The position numbers and the translations under genes were made by a program. Below, piece by piece: positions 12,501 to 26,100 of a DNA stretch of 64,000 nt. Source of the DNA: Spinacia oleracea (lineage: Eukaryota > Streptophyta > Magnoliopsida > Caryophyllales > Amaranthaceae); assembly GCF_020520425.1 (NCBI RefSeq), contig NC_079487.1, forward strand, positions 132,206,385 to 132,270,384, read 5' to 3'. Under the pieces are notes generated by a model, which saw only the letters and a list, made by a program, of their open reading frames with translations, did no database searches and was not told the DNA's origin. Position 1 is the first letter of the stretch. Each line of letters begins with the position of its first letter.

Positions 12501-13117
12501 CTTCCACCCAAATTTAATTGTTTTTGTTGACAGCTGTCCTGCTTGTTTTTGTTTGACACCCACACGGCCACACTGATTTCGAGACCCCTGCCACTGTCAC
12601 TCTAGCGGTCTGTCTTTGTTGAGGTTTGTGGGGGTGCTTATGTAAAAAAGATAAGAGGTATATCAGCATCAGCTGATATTTCTGTAAATAATATGGATAT
12701 ACAAAGTATCAGATTTTGTATTTGTTGCTTTAGTTCTCATTATTTCTCCTTACCTACTCTTTGGTTTTCCTAAAATCCCCACTCTTGGTTCGAGTTGCAG
12801 CGAATAGGTTTAGATAGGTAATGATTACTTATTAGTGAAAGAATATCTTACATTATAGTTAATGGTTGTTGGTGCAGGTATCAGAGGCAAAAATAGTGTG
12901 GGTTGATCGGTTGGGTTTCGACATGCGTCTCTATTCACCTCCTAATGGTACGTACGAGATACGGATCCCATTCCCGAGGGAAGTGACAGACGAGAAGGGT
13001 GTGAAATCAACATTCAACGGGATGTCTCAAATCGCTTGGGAAGTGGAGAAGAATTACCATCCTCCTGATTTTAAGAGAGTTAAACAAGTAAAGAGGCTTG
13101 CAGTATCAAGACTATAG
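9596..13117 (+). CDS. Glutamyl-tRNA reductase-binding protein, chloroplastic (GluTRBP/PGR7-like; 5 exons, 319 aa)
   Basis: Exons are 9596-9979, 10539-10619, 10727-10831, 11034-11183 and 12878-13117, all GT-AG and in phase. Residues 1 to about 50 are Ser/Pro/Lys-rich with no acidic residues, as in a chloroplast transit peptide; a Thr-rich run follows. Residues of about 70-190 match the FMN-binding split-barrel fold (TLSTLTHDGWPLGIGVRF, QCTIQGSL, LYVVSVDRVLQLEDF). Residues of about 195-319 match the C-terminal DUF2470-like domain (DPLRDIAEKIVSDINANN, VDRLGFDMRLYSP, IRIPFPREVTDEKG, NGMSQIAWEVEK). In Arabidopsis this protein binds glutamyl-tRNA reductase, the committed enzyme of 5-aminolevulinate synthesis, and links it to heme status; the sequence agreement is strong along the whole length. 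The ATG at 9596 is the first in frame. The last intron is 1.7 kb. Confidence 0.93.
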
Positions 13118-13590
13118 AACATGATGGATTTTCATTTGCCAGAGGCATACGGCGGCATTTTTTTGAAGTGGAATGCAAAGTTGCAAACCAATTCTTGGCT
13201 TTTGTTTCGAGTTCACTTCTTTGAAAGTGATGAGACATTATGTAGCAAAATCTCTTTCAAATTGGTGGTTGTGGATTGTAATTGTATCATTCATTTTTTG
13301 ATATAAATTTTGCATTTTGTGTATAGGTAAAAGTGGATGGAATGAGCATTATATATTCGCTTTCACTACATCAAGCTTTCATTGTCAATGCTTATTTTCT
13401 AAATTGTACAGGCTACAAATTCATACTTGTATCTAAATTCATGGAAAATGTAATCAGTAAAAAATTGAGTTAAAATTAACAAAAATAAGTCATCTTCTTC
13501 CAATTTAGTTCACTCAATACTACTTCAAACAAAATCAATATGACAATTTCGGGGAGTGCTAGTCACATCTAAATACTTATTTCAATAGCA

Positions 13591-13710
13591 ATTTGGATTA
13601 TACACCTGATTGTGCATCTCGATGAACATTTATTAAGCAGCTAATGAACATGGAAAAAATTTCAATGTACGTACAAGTGAAACATTAAACTAAACTTCGT
13701 GTTCTTTGAA
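13591..13710. mobile_element. Truncated copy of the 59272-59530 MITE family
   Basis: The words GGATTATACAC, GAACATTTATT, AATGAACA and ATTTCAATGTAC appear in the same order as in the left half of the element at 59272-59530. The right half is missing or too diverged to see. Confidence 0.45.
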
Positions 13711-13740
13711 ATTTGAATTATATGTTCACTTACTATATAT

Positions 13741-13873
13741 TACTTCTACTGTTCTTTTTTAAATGACACAATTATTTAGGCACGTTTGTCAACGCACGAA
13801 ATGAAGTCAAATGAGCTTGTGTGAATAGTGTCAAAAATTCAATTGTGTTATGTAAATAATAACGGAGGAAGTA
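13741..13873. mobile_element. Stowaway-like MITE (133 bp)
   Basis: Inverted ends begin TACTTC on the left and, read from the right, TACTTCCTCCGTTATT. The TIRs are about 33 bases with mismatches and share the core ACACAATT. It lies about 290 bases upstream of the glycyl-tRNA synthetase start. Confidence 0.6.
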
Positions 13874-14161
13874 TTTGGTTCATTTAAAAAGAGTGGGCAG
13901 TTGGGCACTCGGCACTCCTCTGCAACCCGATCCATTCCCAAGCGTGGTGCACCCTTTTTACACCTCTCCCTCGTTATCTCTCCCCCTCTTCCCTAAAACC
14001 CAAAACCCAAAACCCAAACTCCCCCCTCCATTAGAAAGCTTGAAAGAACTCAAATTCTGTTTCAATGGCGAAAAATAATACCCAGTAACAGCATAAATTG
14101 AAACACAATCACCATTAATCTCGTCTAATTGTAAATTTCTCAACCAAATTAGTAGTAATAA

Positions 14162-17100
14162 ATGGGCATACTCACACTGCCATTAGTAATCTCTGTCCTC
14201 AAACCCCATAACTATAAACCCCAGAATTTCTCTTTTATTCTTCACCCAACTCGTCATTTTTGCTTTAAACCCCTCCATCGTCGCTTTTTTGCCTCTTCAA
14301 GTGCCGGCGCTTCCACTTTGCAGCACAACTTTTCCGACAATGGCGACCCCAATTCAGTTCCTAGTACTGCCTCTGTGCCCACTTTTCAACAAGCCATTCA
14401 GCGGCTTCAGGTTTTCTTCAAATTCTCTCTCTTTTGACTTTTGGGTCATACTTCAATAAAGTCTTTGATCTTTCATTGTTGCCAATATAAATATGGAAAT
14501 GTTATGACTTAGCTCTTACTTGATTCATCGCAATGTATATTTTAATTCATCCAAGTTTATGATTTTTACTAGCATGCAATTAAAGATATTAATGTTCGAA
14601 AACAGTGTTTGGAGACAATGTAAGTCAATCAGGAAGCTCATTTGGAAATGGAGAAGTAGTGTATTAGTATGTAAAATGATTGTATTAATCTAATTAGAAA
14701 ATATTGGTTTTGGTACTTACTCTCATTAGAGTGATCTTTGAAATGCTAGTTTCCTGAATAAATTATGGTGTCTTATCTCCTTAGGATTTCAGACTAAGGG
14801 AGTGATGTTATAGACTAAGGGAGTGATGTTATGCAATTGGGATAATATATATCTTAGTTGGGGTGATTGGACGTATGAAACCTTTGGGTTTCTTTGAAGT
14901 TTCGCATTTTCTTTCGTTGGGGAACCTAGATCATTTGTTGTAGGGGCAAAGAGAAGCTATACATCAAGAAGTGTTAATGGACTGCTTTTTCTATGATTGT
15001 CCTTCTTCTCGGATGTGAATTGGTTTAGTTTGTGAGTCTTGGGGCATTAGGCGTGGGTGACAAACCAATAAAAGGCACCATCTTGCTGCGTGGGTGTCTA
15101 CCTTTGAAAATATCTGCAATAATGCCTTAAAGAATTTGATTGTGGCCTAACGTGTTTCCTGGATATAATAGACCGTTTGATTCACTTTAATATTTGGGAA
15201 AGCAAATTGGGTAAATGATTACACGAGGATAGATGGCCATGAAAGTATAGAATAGGACTAGAAGTTAAGGCTGTCAAACGTGTTGTTTCTTAGGACTTTG
15301 GATATCTCTAGTTTATGTGTGAAAAAACCTTGATGGCCATGGAGGTGTTAGGGGATAGTAGTTACGGATTCCTAGAACAAAAACAAAATCCTACTGTGAA
15401 CTGCTGCTTGCTGAGCCTGGAAGTCATTTTGATCCATGAAGTAATTGAGAACTTGTTCTATATCTAAAACAGTGGTTGCTACCAGACCATGCCTTCATTG
15501 TCATGATCATAGAAATACAAATGGTTCAAAGTGTTAGTGTAGTGTGTCAGACCTAACAAAGCCAGAACCCTCTTTTATTGAAGATCCGAACATTACATTT
15601 CCTCGAAAAGATTGGAAACAGTCAGCGATGTCCTTGCAGTTTTATCTTTTAAGGTTCTCGATGGATCTGAAAAATATATGTATTATATTTGAAGGGAAGG
15701 ACAATGTAGTGAAGCATTTAATTTCATCTGTTAATAATCTCTTATCTAGTGACTCTTCCAGCTTAAATTACTAAGCTTTTGGGATATGTGATATGTATGC
15801 ATTTTAGTTAACCAAACAATTGAGAGGTAACTATGCAGTTTATTCTTTTATCCAGATTAAAGCTGAATAATGGCAACTGTTTCAGTTCTATCTGTCATTT
15901 AAAGACAATACTGTATCCCTTTCTATCAAGTATTTCATTTCCCTGAGAGACAATAACTGTTTGAACTTTTAAGCATTATTCTACCAAAAGTACGGCACCA
16001 AAGCTCAGAAAGTCATTCTTGGTGATGGTTTTGACAACAAATTCAGCATCTATGCTTTTCTCTTTCGGGGTCAAGTAATTATATAAATTAAATAGTGATC
16101 TGATCATAGGATGTCTATTGCCCCTTCCTGAATTAGTTATTTTGAGTTTGGACATTGAATTCCATTCACATATGACTGGTATTTTTTTCACGTCATTTCA
16201 TTTTTTGGTACCTGCAGGAATATTGGGCTTCTGTTGGGTGTGCAGTTATGCAATGCAGCAACACTGAGGTAATCATCTTAATTTTCTGTACAAAAGCAGA
16301 TTCTTTCTGTGGTTTGCACCTTCTTTGTTTAACACCTTCTGTTAGGGTGTCCCCACTTGGTGCATGCAGTGGGTTTGAAATACATGTAACTTTTTCCCCC
16401 ATGATGGCTTTCATAAAACAGATACAAATGTTACTCCCAGAACATTTATACAAAAAAGACAATTTATTCTTGTTACTTTCTTTGGTGCTTTTACTTCTTA
16501 AATGTTTATAGCTTATCCGAGTTTTTTCTTTGCCTTTGAGATACTTCATTGAGCTCCTTGCATTTCTCAGGTTGGAGCTGGGACGATGAATCCCCTGACA
16601 TATCTGAGGGTCCTTGGTCCAGAGCCATGGAATGTTGCGTAAGTATACACTAAGAACATTTTGTGTAGCTGTTCCTTTTTTTTTTTGGGCCTAGGTGGTA
16701 CAAAATGTTTTATCATTTTTGATTCAATGTTTATCATTTTAGTTCCTGCCATCCTTCCGCTATATATATTTGCATCTTAGAAAAGCTTTGTGCTAAAAGG
16801 TGAATTTAATCATTATATCTTTTCTGAATGAGTAAAGTGAACTCATACTACTAAAATGGAGTTGTATATGTCATGGACGCCTTACAGCAGAAATATTTTT
16901 GGTTTGTCCTGATGCATCTACTACGTTTGCTAGAATCTTAAAATCGAACTCCTTACATGTTTGCACCCCTTAGTTTGAGGTTCTTGGTTTATGGTAGGAT
17001 ATTGAGATTGTTATTCAGGAGAGACAAAGTCCAATTGAGAAGCAAAGGCTTAATCATTTGGTATATGGTAGATTTACGTTTATTTTTCTTTTGCTTATTT

Positions 17101-19087
17101 TTTTTTAATATTTATTAAGTTGGTGGCATGTGCTACGTACTGGTTCAAAAATCTTATACAAATTTCCTTTTTTTCAAAAAAATATGATTCAGTAATGACA
17201 TAGTTAAACTACTAAAGATTATACATCCTCCATTCTTTACTTGCAACCCAGTGGGATGGAACAAAACCGAAGGAAAAGTTGATAAGAAGTCAAAATCCCA
17301 AATTTGCCTGCCCAATAATTATTCTCTCTCTCCTCCTTACCAGCCCCATCCAACCAAGAATCTACCATTTTCTCCACCAACCCACCTCCCAAATTTTCCT
17401 GCACAACAATTACTCTCTCTCTCCCCCTTACCAGCCCCATCCAACCGACAATCTACCATTTTCTCGACCAATCCACCTCCCACCTGATATAGGCCAACCA
17501 CCAGTTCACTGTCTTATCCCACCACCCACCCATCCACCTCTTAAGAATATTAGTGCTTGCCATACTTTGGTGCAATGTCTTTCTAGTGATTTCAATAATA
17601 AATATCTTCTCTTATGGATGGTTGCAATAGTTCAATGGGAAGTGTTTGCACATGTTTAGATGTTGACCTTATATATCGAATTTCGGTGTCAATTAATGGA
17701 AGAGGGTGAATTCCTTCTGACATGTCAGTTTCTGAGGACATGACTCATGCCACAATTCACAATAACTGGTGATGAATGCAGTAAGATATGGTCATGCCCG
17801 TAAGAGATTTATCTTGCATCTTCATCATGGCATCCACTATGGAGTTGTAGCTGTTTCTGTTTTCCTGTGATTTCTATTGAAATTCATCTGTTATGTAGGT
17901 TGCTCTAGCATTGATATGAGTTTCTTTTGGAAAGTTATGTAGAGCCTAGCATCCGGCCTGACGATAGTCGCTATGGGGAAAATCCAAACCGTCTTCAACG
18001 CCACACCCAATTTCAGGTAGAGCTTTTATTATTAATGTATCCTAACAAGAAAAACATGTGAGTCTTGAAAAACATTCCTTTTATGGGTTTTAAGTGAATT
18101 ATTACTCCTATTTGGAGTTTGATCTCAGGTTATATTGAAACCAGATCCTGGGAATTCTCAAGATCTCTTCATCCGGAGCCTATCTGCTTTAGGTAGCTAT
18201 TTTAATTTGTTTCTCTTTCTGTACTTGTTAGTTATCTTACTGAGCCAAAAACATCGTTCACGCGTGAGGTAGGCTAGAGCCACAAAAAGGCCCTCAGATC
18301 ATCTTTTGTAATTTCACATAACAATCAGGAGGAGATGAGGGTCACCTGGATGCAACATTTAACTCCAAAATACGACCTCGCCAAAAAATAAAAAATGAAA
18401 ATAATGATAGCAATATGTGAACAAGCTCTGTCCTTAAATATCCTCTGCTTTTTTCTTCTTTTCATGCACACCATCAAGTCAGAAACAGTGATCCAAACCT
18501 ACTTCATTCTTTTTTTCCTTGCCTCAAATCCAAATGAGGTTGAACCCAATTCAACCTAGATAAACAAAGGATAGTTACCAAAGACAAAGAGAAAGGGTTA
18601 CACTTACCTTTTGATTGTTAGAAAAATAGCAACCATGAGCTATTTGGTGCACATTGAAGGTTTTGTTGTTGTTTTGGTGCTCATATAGATTCCCATCGTA
18701 CCATCTCTGTCTTAGTTATCCTTTTTTGCATCATTTCAGGTGTTAATGTCAATGAACATGATATACGTTTTGTGGAGGACAACTGGGAAAGTCCGGTAAT
18801 TTTTCTTTTTCACAGCTGGACCAAGCATTTCCTGAATTCTTTTGTTACGAGAGTGGAGATTATTTGGCATATGATGATGGCCTAACTGCTGTGCTTGCTG
18901 GTTGAATTTATGAAGTTCTCCGCAAGTCTGCAGTGGTGTCTCTTAGCATCTCACTGTTGTTTTACTTTGTCACTACTTATTTTTAGGTCCTTGGTGCGTG
19001 GGGATTGGGTTGGGAAGTTTGGATGGATGGGATGGAGATCACTCAATTTACGTACTTCCAGCAGGTTATACTTCTTTCTTGCTTCCT

Positions 19088-19183
<96 letters not shown>

Positions 19184-20072
19184 TGAGAACCTGTTTTGTG
19201 CATATTTTTTGAATTATATGTGCATATTATTTGAACTATTTGTGCGTATTTTTTGAACTAAATATGCAACACTTTTTTTCTAATTGTATACTAATTTTTG
19301 ATTTTCTAAAAACATAAAATAATCTGGACATTCTGGTCAAAATTATCAATACAATATACACAGTTCATATAGTTAAAATATTATGCACATTTAGTTCCAA
19401 AAACATGCATATTCAGTTTCAAAAATATGCACATAAAAAATATTCGTGCAATGCCTCCATAGTATGGATACAAACATGTAGGTGAAATCATCAATTCACT
19501 ATGGTAAAAAGTGAGATCAACAAGCAGCATAAAACTCATCCCATGGCCACTTAAATCGATTAATACTACAATACGCATATTATATTCAAATCTAATTTCG
19601 AAGAACAAAAAACCCCAATTTTTACCCATACTAAATTGGAATAAAGTAATTAGGTAAATATAAGAAGTATGATACTCTGTACTTCTCTGATACAATCGCA
19701 ATCTCTGACCATGAATTAATTTGTTCCACTACTTTGATACGAAGCATGTAGTAGTACCGTAGTACTGTACATGCAACTTTTACAATGTTTTTGCGAATAT
19801 CCGCCAAAACGAGTTGGATTTTTACTCGATCTTCCAATGATGGAAGCTGATCATTTACGAGCGACTTAAAACAAAAACACTACGACGTATTGTATTATGG
19901 AGGCAGGAAATCAAGGTTCTAATGGTATTGAAGTAGAGGGGAAGGAAATAAAACGATTAGTACAGATTGTGATATATTATTTGAAGGGTCAAGATTCATC
20001 CAAATCAATGGTGAAGATGAAGGTTCTCACCATAAGAAAAGTTCTCACCGTAAGGTAGTTCTCATGTGAACC

Positions 20073-20159
<87 letters not shown>

Positions 20160-23100
20160 GTTTATCCTAAAAAATGCATAATTCTGAATCCTGAAAGGTC
20201 TATGTCTGTTTTCTGAATTCTGATACAGTTGTATTTAGACTAAAATATGAATGCATACTAGATCAGGTCCCATGCACGCATGGAAATTTTAAAATTATTA
20301 TTTGATTGAAATATTTCTCCCCCTAAAGCTACTACATTATTAATAAATCTCGAACATACTCATTTAATCATCTAATATGCAACTTTCTTCCTATTACGTA
20401 TTAAATATTTTATATGCTTCATATGCTAAGTTGACAAAAATATTCGATATGCGTAATATGGTCATTTGACCAAATATTGAGTGAATATATTTTTCAATAT
20501 TAATACATCGGTTTTACTAAAATGTTACTAAAAGTTATTTTTAGCAAATTATTATTACGTGTTATCTATTATTGTCATAATCTATAAACCAATATTGTTT
20601 GTTCTATACATAAACATTTAGTAATAAAAATGATAGAAAATTAAAAAATAAACAAAATAGAGATATTTTTTTAGGAAAAAAGGTTTTTTGCGGGAACATT
20701 TTGCTCCAAGAAGTGACATGTGTCATTCCTTGTGTCTGTTTTAGTAGAAAGTTATAGATTGTGCAAAAATACTAGTATAGGGTCTGACTATGTCAAAATG
20801 GTATATTGCAAGTAACATATGTATTATGAATCATCAACTTTCGATTTGGATGTGATTGTGTTAAGCTTGCTTTAGCAGACTGATTACCAAGTCTTTCCTT
20901 CAATCTCAAGTTTGTTCTAGGGACAGAATCACGAATTGGTTATCTGAAACAGGCATCATTTCGGTATCAGTGGTCTTAAACAAAGGCTTCCTTTAATTGT
21001 GTTGTCTTTGGTGTATGCTTCCTGGAGTACTTGTCCTCTAGTATTTAATAATGTTCGCATTCAAATGTATCATGAAAAAGTTGTCCACCTTCATCTTCCG
21101 ATATCTATTTGTTTTATGTTGTCTGTCTCTCATTTTTGTTCAGGCTGGAGGTCTTCCATTGTTGCCGGTTTCTGTTGAAATCACTTATGGCCTAGAGAGA
21201 ATCCTCATGCTGCTCCAGGTCAGTGTTTCTAGGTATATCCTTCCACATTCCAGTCTATATGTTTCTGCTGAAACTTCTCCATCACTGTTTGCAGGAAGTT
21301 GATCATTTCAAGAAAATTGAGTATGCTGATGGGATCACATATGGAGAATTGTTTTCAGAGAATGAGTAAATAATTCACCCCATTTAACTTTTTTGCAACA
21401 GATTCTGTGCCTCGTGTTTCAGAGTCTTATCCGTCTTCAAAGTTACATTGTGTTCCTTAGTATAGTTCACTTAATAACTTTTCCCACGCCATTCTGTTGA
21501 TCACATAAGTCATAAATGCACTGCTGTTATTTTGATATACCAATGCAATATCACTTAGTTATGAAAACCAATGCACGAGTAACTCATTAATCTGTGTGCA
21601 TATCTTTGAAAAGGCATTTATTAAGGAACGGAGGGAGTGGTATATGTATGAATTTGAGTTGCTAACCTCGTACTGTTTATCATAATCGAGGTTAATCAAT
21701 TTGTCTTATTGTTGTCATTTATTTTTTAATCAATCAGTTGCTATTATGACTATAGTTTCTGTTGTTGCCATTGTTATAACACCATCACCAGCACCATCCA
21801 TTGGGGATCCTGTTGTTTGGAGGGACTGTGGAGGCTATGATGTATATAGCCTTCCCAATAAGCAAGATCTAGTTCCTGCAATGGCTACTCTATAATATGT
21901 TGATTAAGTGATAATTCATCATATTTGTGCACGTTCCCTTGCATGTTTGTTGGAGAGTGTGATGCAAAATCTCATTCAGATACTCGCTCCTTCCCAATTT
22001 GATCGTCGCACGTAGGTTTTTACAGAGTTTTATGCGATAAGTTGTTGTATGCTTATCTATTAAATTTTAATAGAAAAGTAGATGTTGAGGTAGTGGAGTA
22101 ATTTTTTAATTGAATGTGAGAGGATGTGGGCCCATAACTTTTATTAGTTGGAAAATATTAGTGGGTCCATGCCATAAAAGGAAGTATGACAATTAAATTG
22201 GGACGAACATAAATAGAAAATGTGACGATTAAGTTGGGACAGAGGGAGTGTATTAATTATTGTAGCTGTGCATGAAACTTAAGGTAAGTGAGACTTCAAG
22301 TTTATTGTTTTATCAATAAAAAAATTGTATGTAGTGATTCTAGATCTCCATCTTATTCTCAGAATGTAGGTGATGATACTGTGCTTGTGTATCTGGTGAC
22401 ACATTCAAAGAATTGTCAAAAAAGGAGAAGAAGTTATCCTCCGTGTTTTAGGAGTTTTGATACGTTAGGTTCTTACATCTCCTCCATATCTTTCCTCGTT
22501 TATTTCTCCTTCTTTCTATGACCCTTCTGCAGCACACCATCTAATCCTCATCCCATGTTCCTTCCTTAAAATACCATTACAAACTACTTTAGATGCTCCT
22601 AAAGATTGTATCAGAGCTTGGTCAAAGAGAGGTCATGAACCTCTGAATGTGAACAAGTCGTATTACAGTATTAAAGCAGGTCAGAGAGAGATATGAGCGT
22701 CTTACTTCTATCAGTGTTTGATGCTATCTCATGTGTTGTTAACATCTGCATCTTATCTAATTTTAAGGTAGCAAGGTACATCACCACTTAATTATTTCCA
22801 TGGAATAGTTTTGCATTCTTGCTGCTGTATGTTTTATTGTTAACGAATTCTACCCTTCACTTCCGTTATAGTCCTTCTAAGTTATGAAATAATTTATTTT
22901 TATTTTTTGGGCTTGTTCTTTTATCCAATATATTTTGACCTGTGCCATTTATTTGTGCATGAACGGGGATGCTTACTTTTAGGAAGGAAATGAGTGCTTA
23001 CTATCTTGAGCATGCCTCTGTCGATCATATTAAGAAACATTTTGATTTTTTTGAGGAGGAAGCTCGCCATCTGCTTGAATTGGGCCTAGCAATCCCTGCG

Positions 23101-26100
23101 TATGTTCCACAGCTTTTCATAAGTGCAACTATTTGATAATTATGGACAAAGTATATGGTCAGGAAAATTAACATGTCTATAAAATGTGCTAGGTATGATC
23201 AGCTTCTGAAGACGTCTCATGCTTTCAATATTTTAGATTCTAGGGGCTTTGTTGGTGTAACTGAACGTGCTCGTTACTTTGGTCGAATGCGAAGGTGCGT
23301 AAACTTCTGTCATTAATTTATAGATGTGCTTTACTTGTTCCAGAATCCAGATTATATTGAGTGGTTGGGTATCTTTCATTTGTAGTATAGAGTTTCCAAA
23401 CAACTTTGTACTCCTTTAGAGGTGTTAATATAAAATATACAAAAGCATATTCTCATTCTTATTTTGGCAATGCATCAGTTTAGCTCGTCAATGTGCTCAG
23501 TTGTGGCTGAAGACAAGAGAGTCTCTTGGCCATCCTTTAGGCGTTGCTGCTGAGCTTGGTCCTCTAACTTCTCCGAGTGAGATCCTCCGGTCTGCAGTAG
23601 AAAAGGTATACTGCAAACGTGATATATGTAAAATTCTAGTTCTGGTTCTGGTTCTGGTTCTTCTAGGCCTTTTTTGGCAGCTGTAGCATATGTTTTACAG
23701 ATCATGTCTATGCCCAACAAGGGAAAAGTGGCCATCCGCTTGTTGCTGGCCTAAATTGCATGCAGTGATGCGCGATTTATTTCATTGGTCAATTCCCTCA
23801 TGCAATGCAAGTATGTTTGTTCTATTTCTATTTGGTTATATTGTCAAGCATCTCCAAAATGATAAATCTCACATCTGCAACTAATGTGCTTGTAGAGTGT
23901 AGACGTAGATCACTCCATTGTGTGTAACAGATTGTCATATTGGCTAATACTATTTCTGTCCCCATTTCTGATCCATGCAAACTTTGTCACACATGAAGAT
24001 CTCTGAATGGCCCTTATCTTCTACCTTTGTAACTAATTGTAGTTTTTTTTAGGTTTATAATTGGATGAGGAAATCTTAGGATAGCGTAGAATAATGGGAC
24101 TGATACAGTGCATGCAAAACTTTTAGGACATTAAGGCTAAAGAAGAAAAACAAAGGGACTAAGGGATCATGTATATGCTAGTCCAACATTAATATTTCAC
24201 ATGGAACACGTGATTTCTCTTTAGAGTTCTTTTCGTAAAATTAGATTATGGGTAGTCCTAATTAGTAATCAGTGTTTATTGTAAAGAAGGGATAGTATTA
24301 GAAATCAAAAAAGTTATGTCATTTAATGCTTGTCATTGAAGTTGCTTTTGTCACTTTTACTCGTCTGTGACGGTTCAAAGCTAAAAGGGTCCTGAAGTTT
24401 AGATATCATGTATTCATGTGGAACAGTAACAAGGCTTACTTTTAAAAGAAGTGGAGTGAAGATGGAATTGTGACAATCTGGCACTAGTCAATAAGGCCTT
24501 TGAATTAGATTTAAGTACTTAACGTCTGTCTATCAGGTCAGGAAGAGCTTGATTTTGGAGTGTATATGTTGTTGTACCTCTGTTGAAACACATATAATCG
24601 AAAACGTTCATCAAATTGTCAACATTTTAAATTTAGTTCTTCATTCAAGGGCTTAGAAACTTTTTTACTGTCTCTTTTGTAGTCACTTAACTTTTACTAT
24701 ACCCTATGCGTAATATCTTTTTGTAAATCAGCCATATTTCGGTGGGAGGCAGTTATATGTATTTAGAATTTTAGCTAGCAATATATGCTGTAGTAGTGAA
24801 GCTGCTGTCATCTTATTAGTGTCTTATCTTCCACCAACCGAATCAACATCTCTAAAGTTCTACGACGATCCCATGATACTGTGTCGATTCTTTATAGCAA
24901 GATTTCTGCCAGTTCATGCGCTGTGTTATTTTATTTCTCGTGAAATTTGTAATTTAAATCCTATGATATGACTTATAAATCACTGCAAATTGCTTCAAAT
25001 TTCAAGTTTCTAATTTCTAAATCAAATTCAATTTTCTAATCAGGTGTCTGTAGAGCCAAGGATGTTTTCCCTTGAAATTGGGACAGAAGAGTTGCCATCA
25101 CATGATGTACCGCATGCAACTGAGCAGGTTGGTTCATTCTTATATTTTATTTATTGCTTGTTTCTGGTTATATAATGATGATCATCTATCTCACTCCCAA
25201 ATTATTCTCTAAACAGTTTTAACAACTGTGTTTGCTTTACGCTGCTACCTGGCAACACCATGGATATATGATTACAAATCAACCTGAATGTTAATTTTGT
25301 AAATCCTACCCTTCCATAACGAAAAATAGAGAAAGTAAAACACTAATGTCGTGAACGAGCATGTGGGTATGTGTAAAGAACTGAAAAGTTCTTTCTTCAA
25401 TCTGTCACACACTCACACAAAAATATAGAAAAGAAGAAGCTTTTGATTAGCACCAAACAGTACGGATACAAATAGGCAGTAGCTTAAGACTACAAATCTC
25501 CAAAAGAGTGACTTTAGGTCACAAGTCTCACAATTCACTACCCATTTCCTGCCCTTCTCTCTCTTCCTCTAATTCTATTTATACTAACATTCTCTGCTGT
25601 CCCTGTTGGGGCTGTTGTGTTGCTATTGCTGTTGGGCTGCTCTGCTTATGCCTCATTAGTCGGGTTCATTACAGTATGCCAGTATGCACTATCTTTCCCG
25701 GTCCTCGTGTATGTGGGTGTATGCATGTGCTCTCTTTAATGTACGCTGATATTAGTGTTAAGAACTTTAGACTGTTAACACATTTGGTAGTGGTCCTGTA
25801 ATCCTTTGGTCAGTGTTTCTAATTGTAGTGCCTTGTAATTTTTCATGTTTGTTGTCTCCAGTTGAAAGATCTTATTGTGCAATTGCTGGAAAAGCAAAGA
25901 TTGAGTCATAATGAAGTGCAAGCATTTGGTACACCTCGAAGATTGGTGGTATGGCTCTAAAAACTACTTTACCTTTTCTGCTTCTGTAATTTTCTTTTCT
26001 TCAAAGTGTTGATTAAACATCCCTGCCAGTTTTAAGCTAAGCAAATTTGAGATGCTAATAAATGTAATATTGATGCATGGAACATGATAATTGGGGATCC

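Larger units (their letters stand above)
13118..14161. other. Intergenic region: 3' UTR of the GluTRBP gene, two MITE copies, promoter of glycyl-tRNA synthetase
   Basis: Non-coding. The region up to about 13400 is likely 3' UTR. Two small elements occupy about 13591-13873. From about 13900 to 14161 is the leader of the next gene, which is C-rich and holds three AAACCC-type words near 13996-14016 that resemble incomplete telo-boxes. Confidence 0.5.

Noticed and set aside
13996-14016. Telomere-like AAACCC repeats
   Set aside because: Only three imperfect units in the leader of the glycyl-tRNA synthetase gene; they are too few and not true AAACCCT repeats.
17251-17659. Pro/Ser-rich open frames in two phases
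   Set aside because: They fall in a pyrimidine-rich intron with a tandem duplication. The enzyme's exons on both sides join perfectly without them.
18895-19256. Open frames with long Ile-Tyr runs on both strands
   Set aside because: They are translations of the (TA)n microsatellite and have no gene structure.
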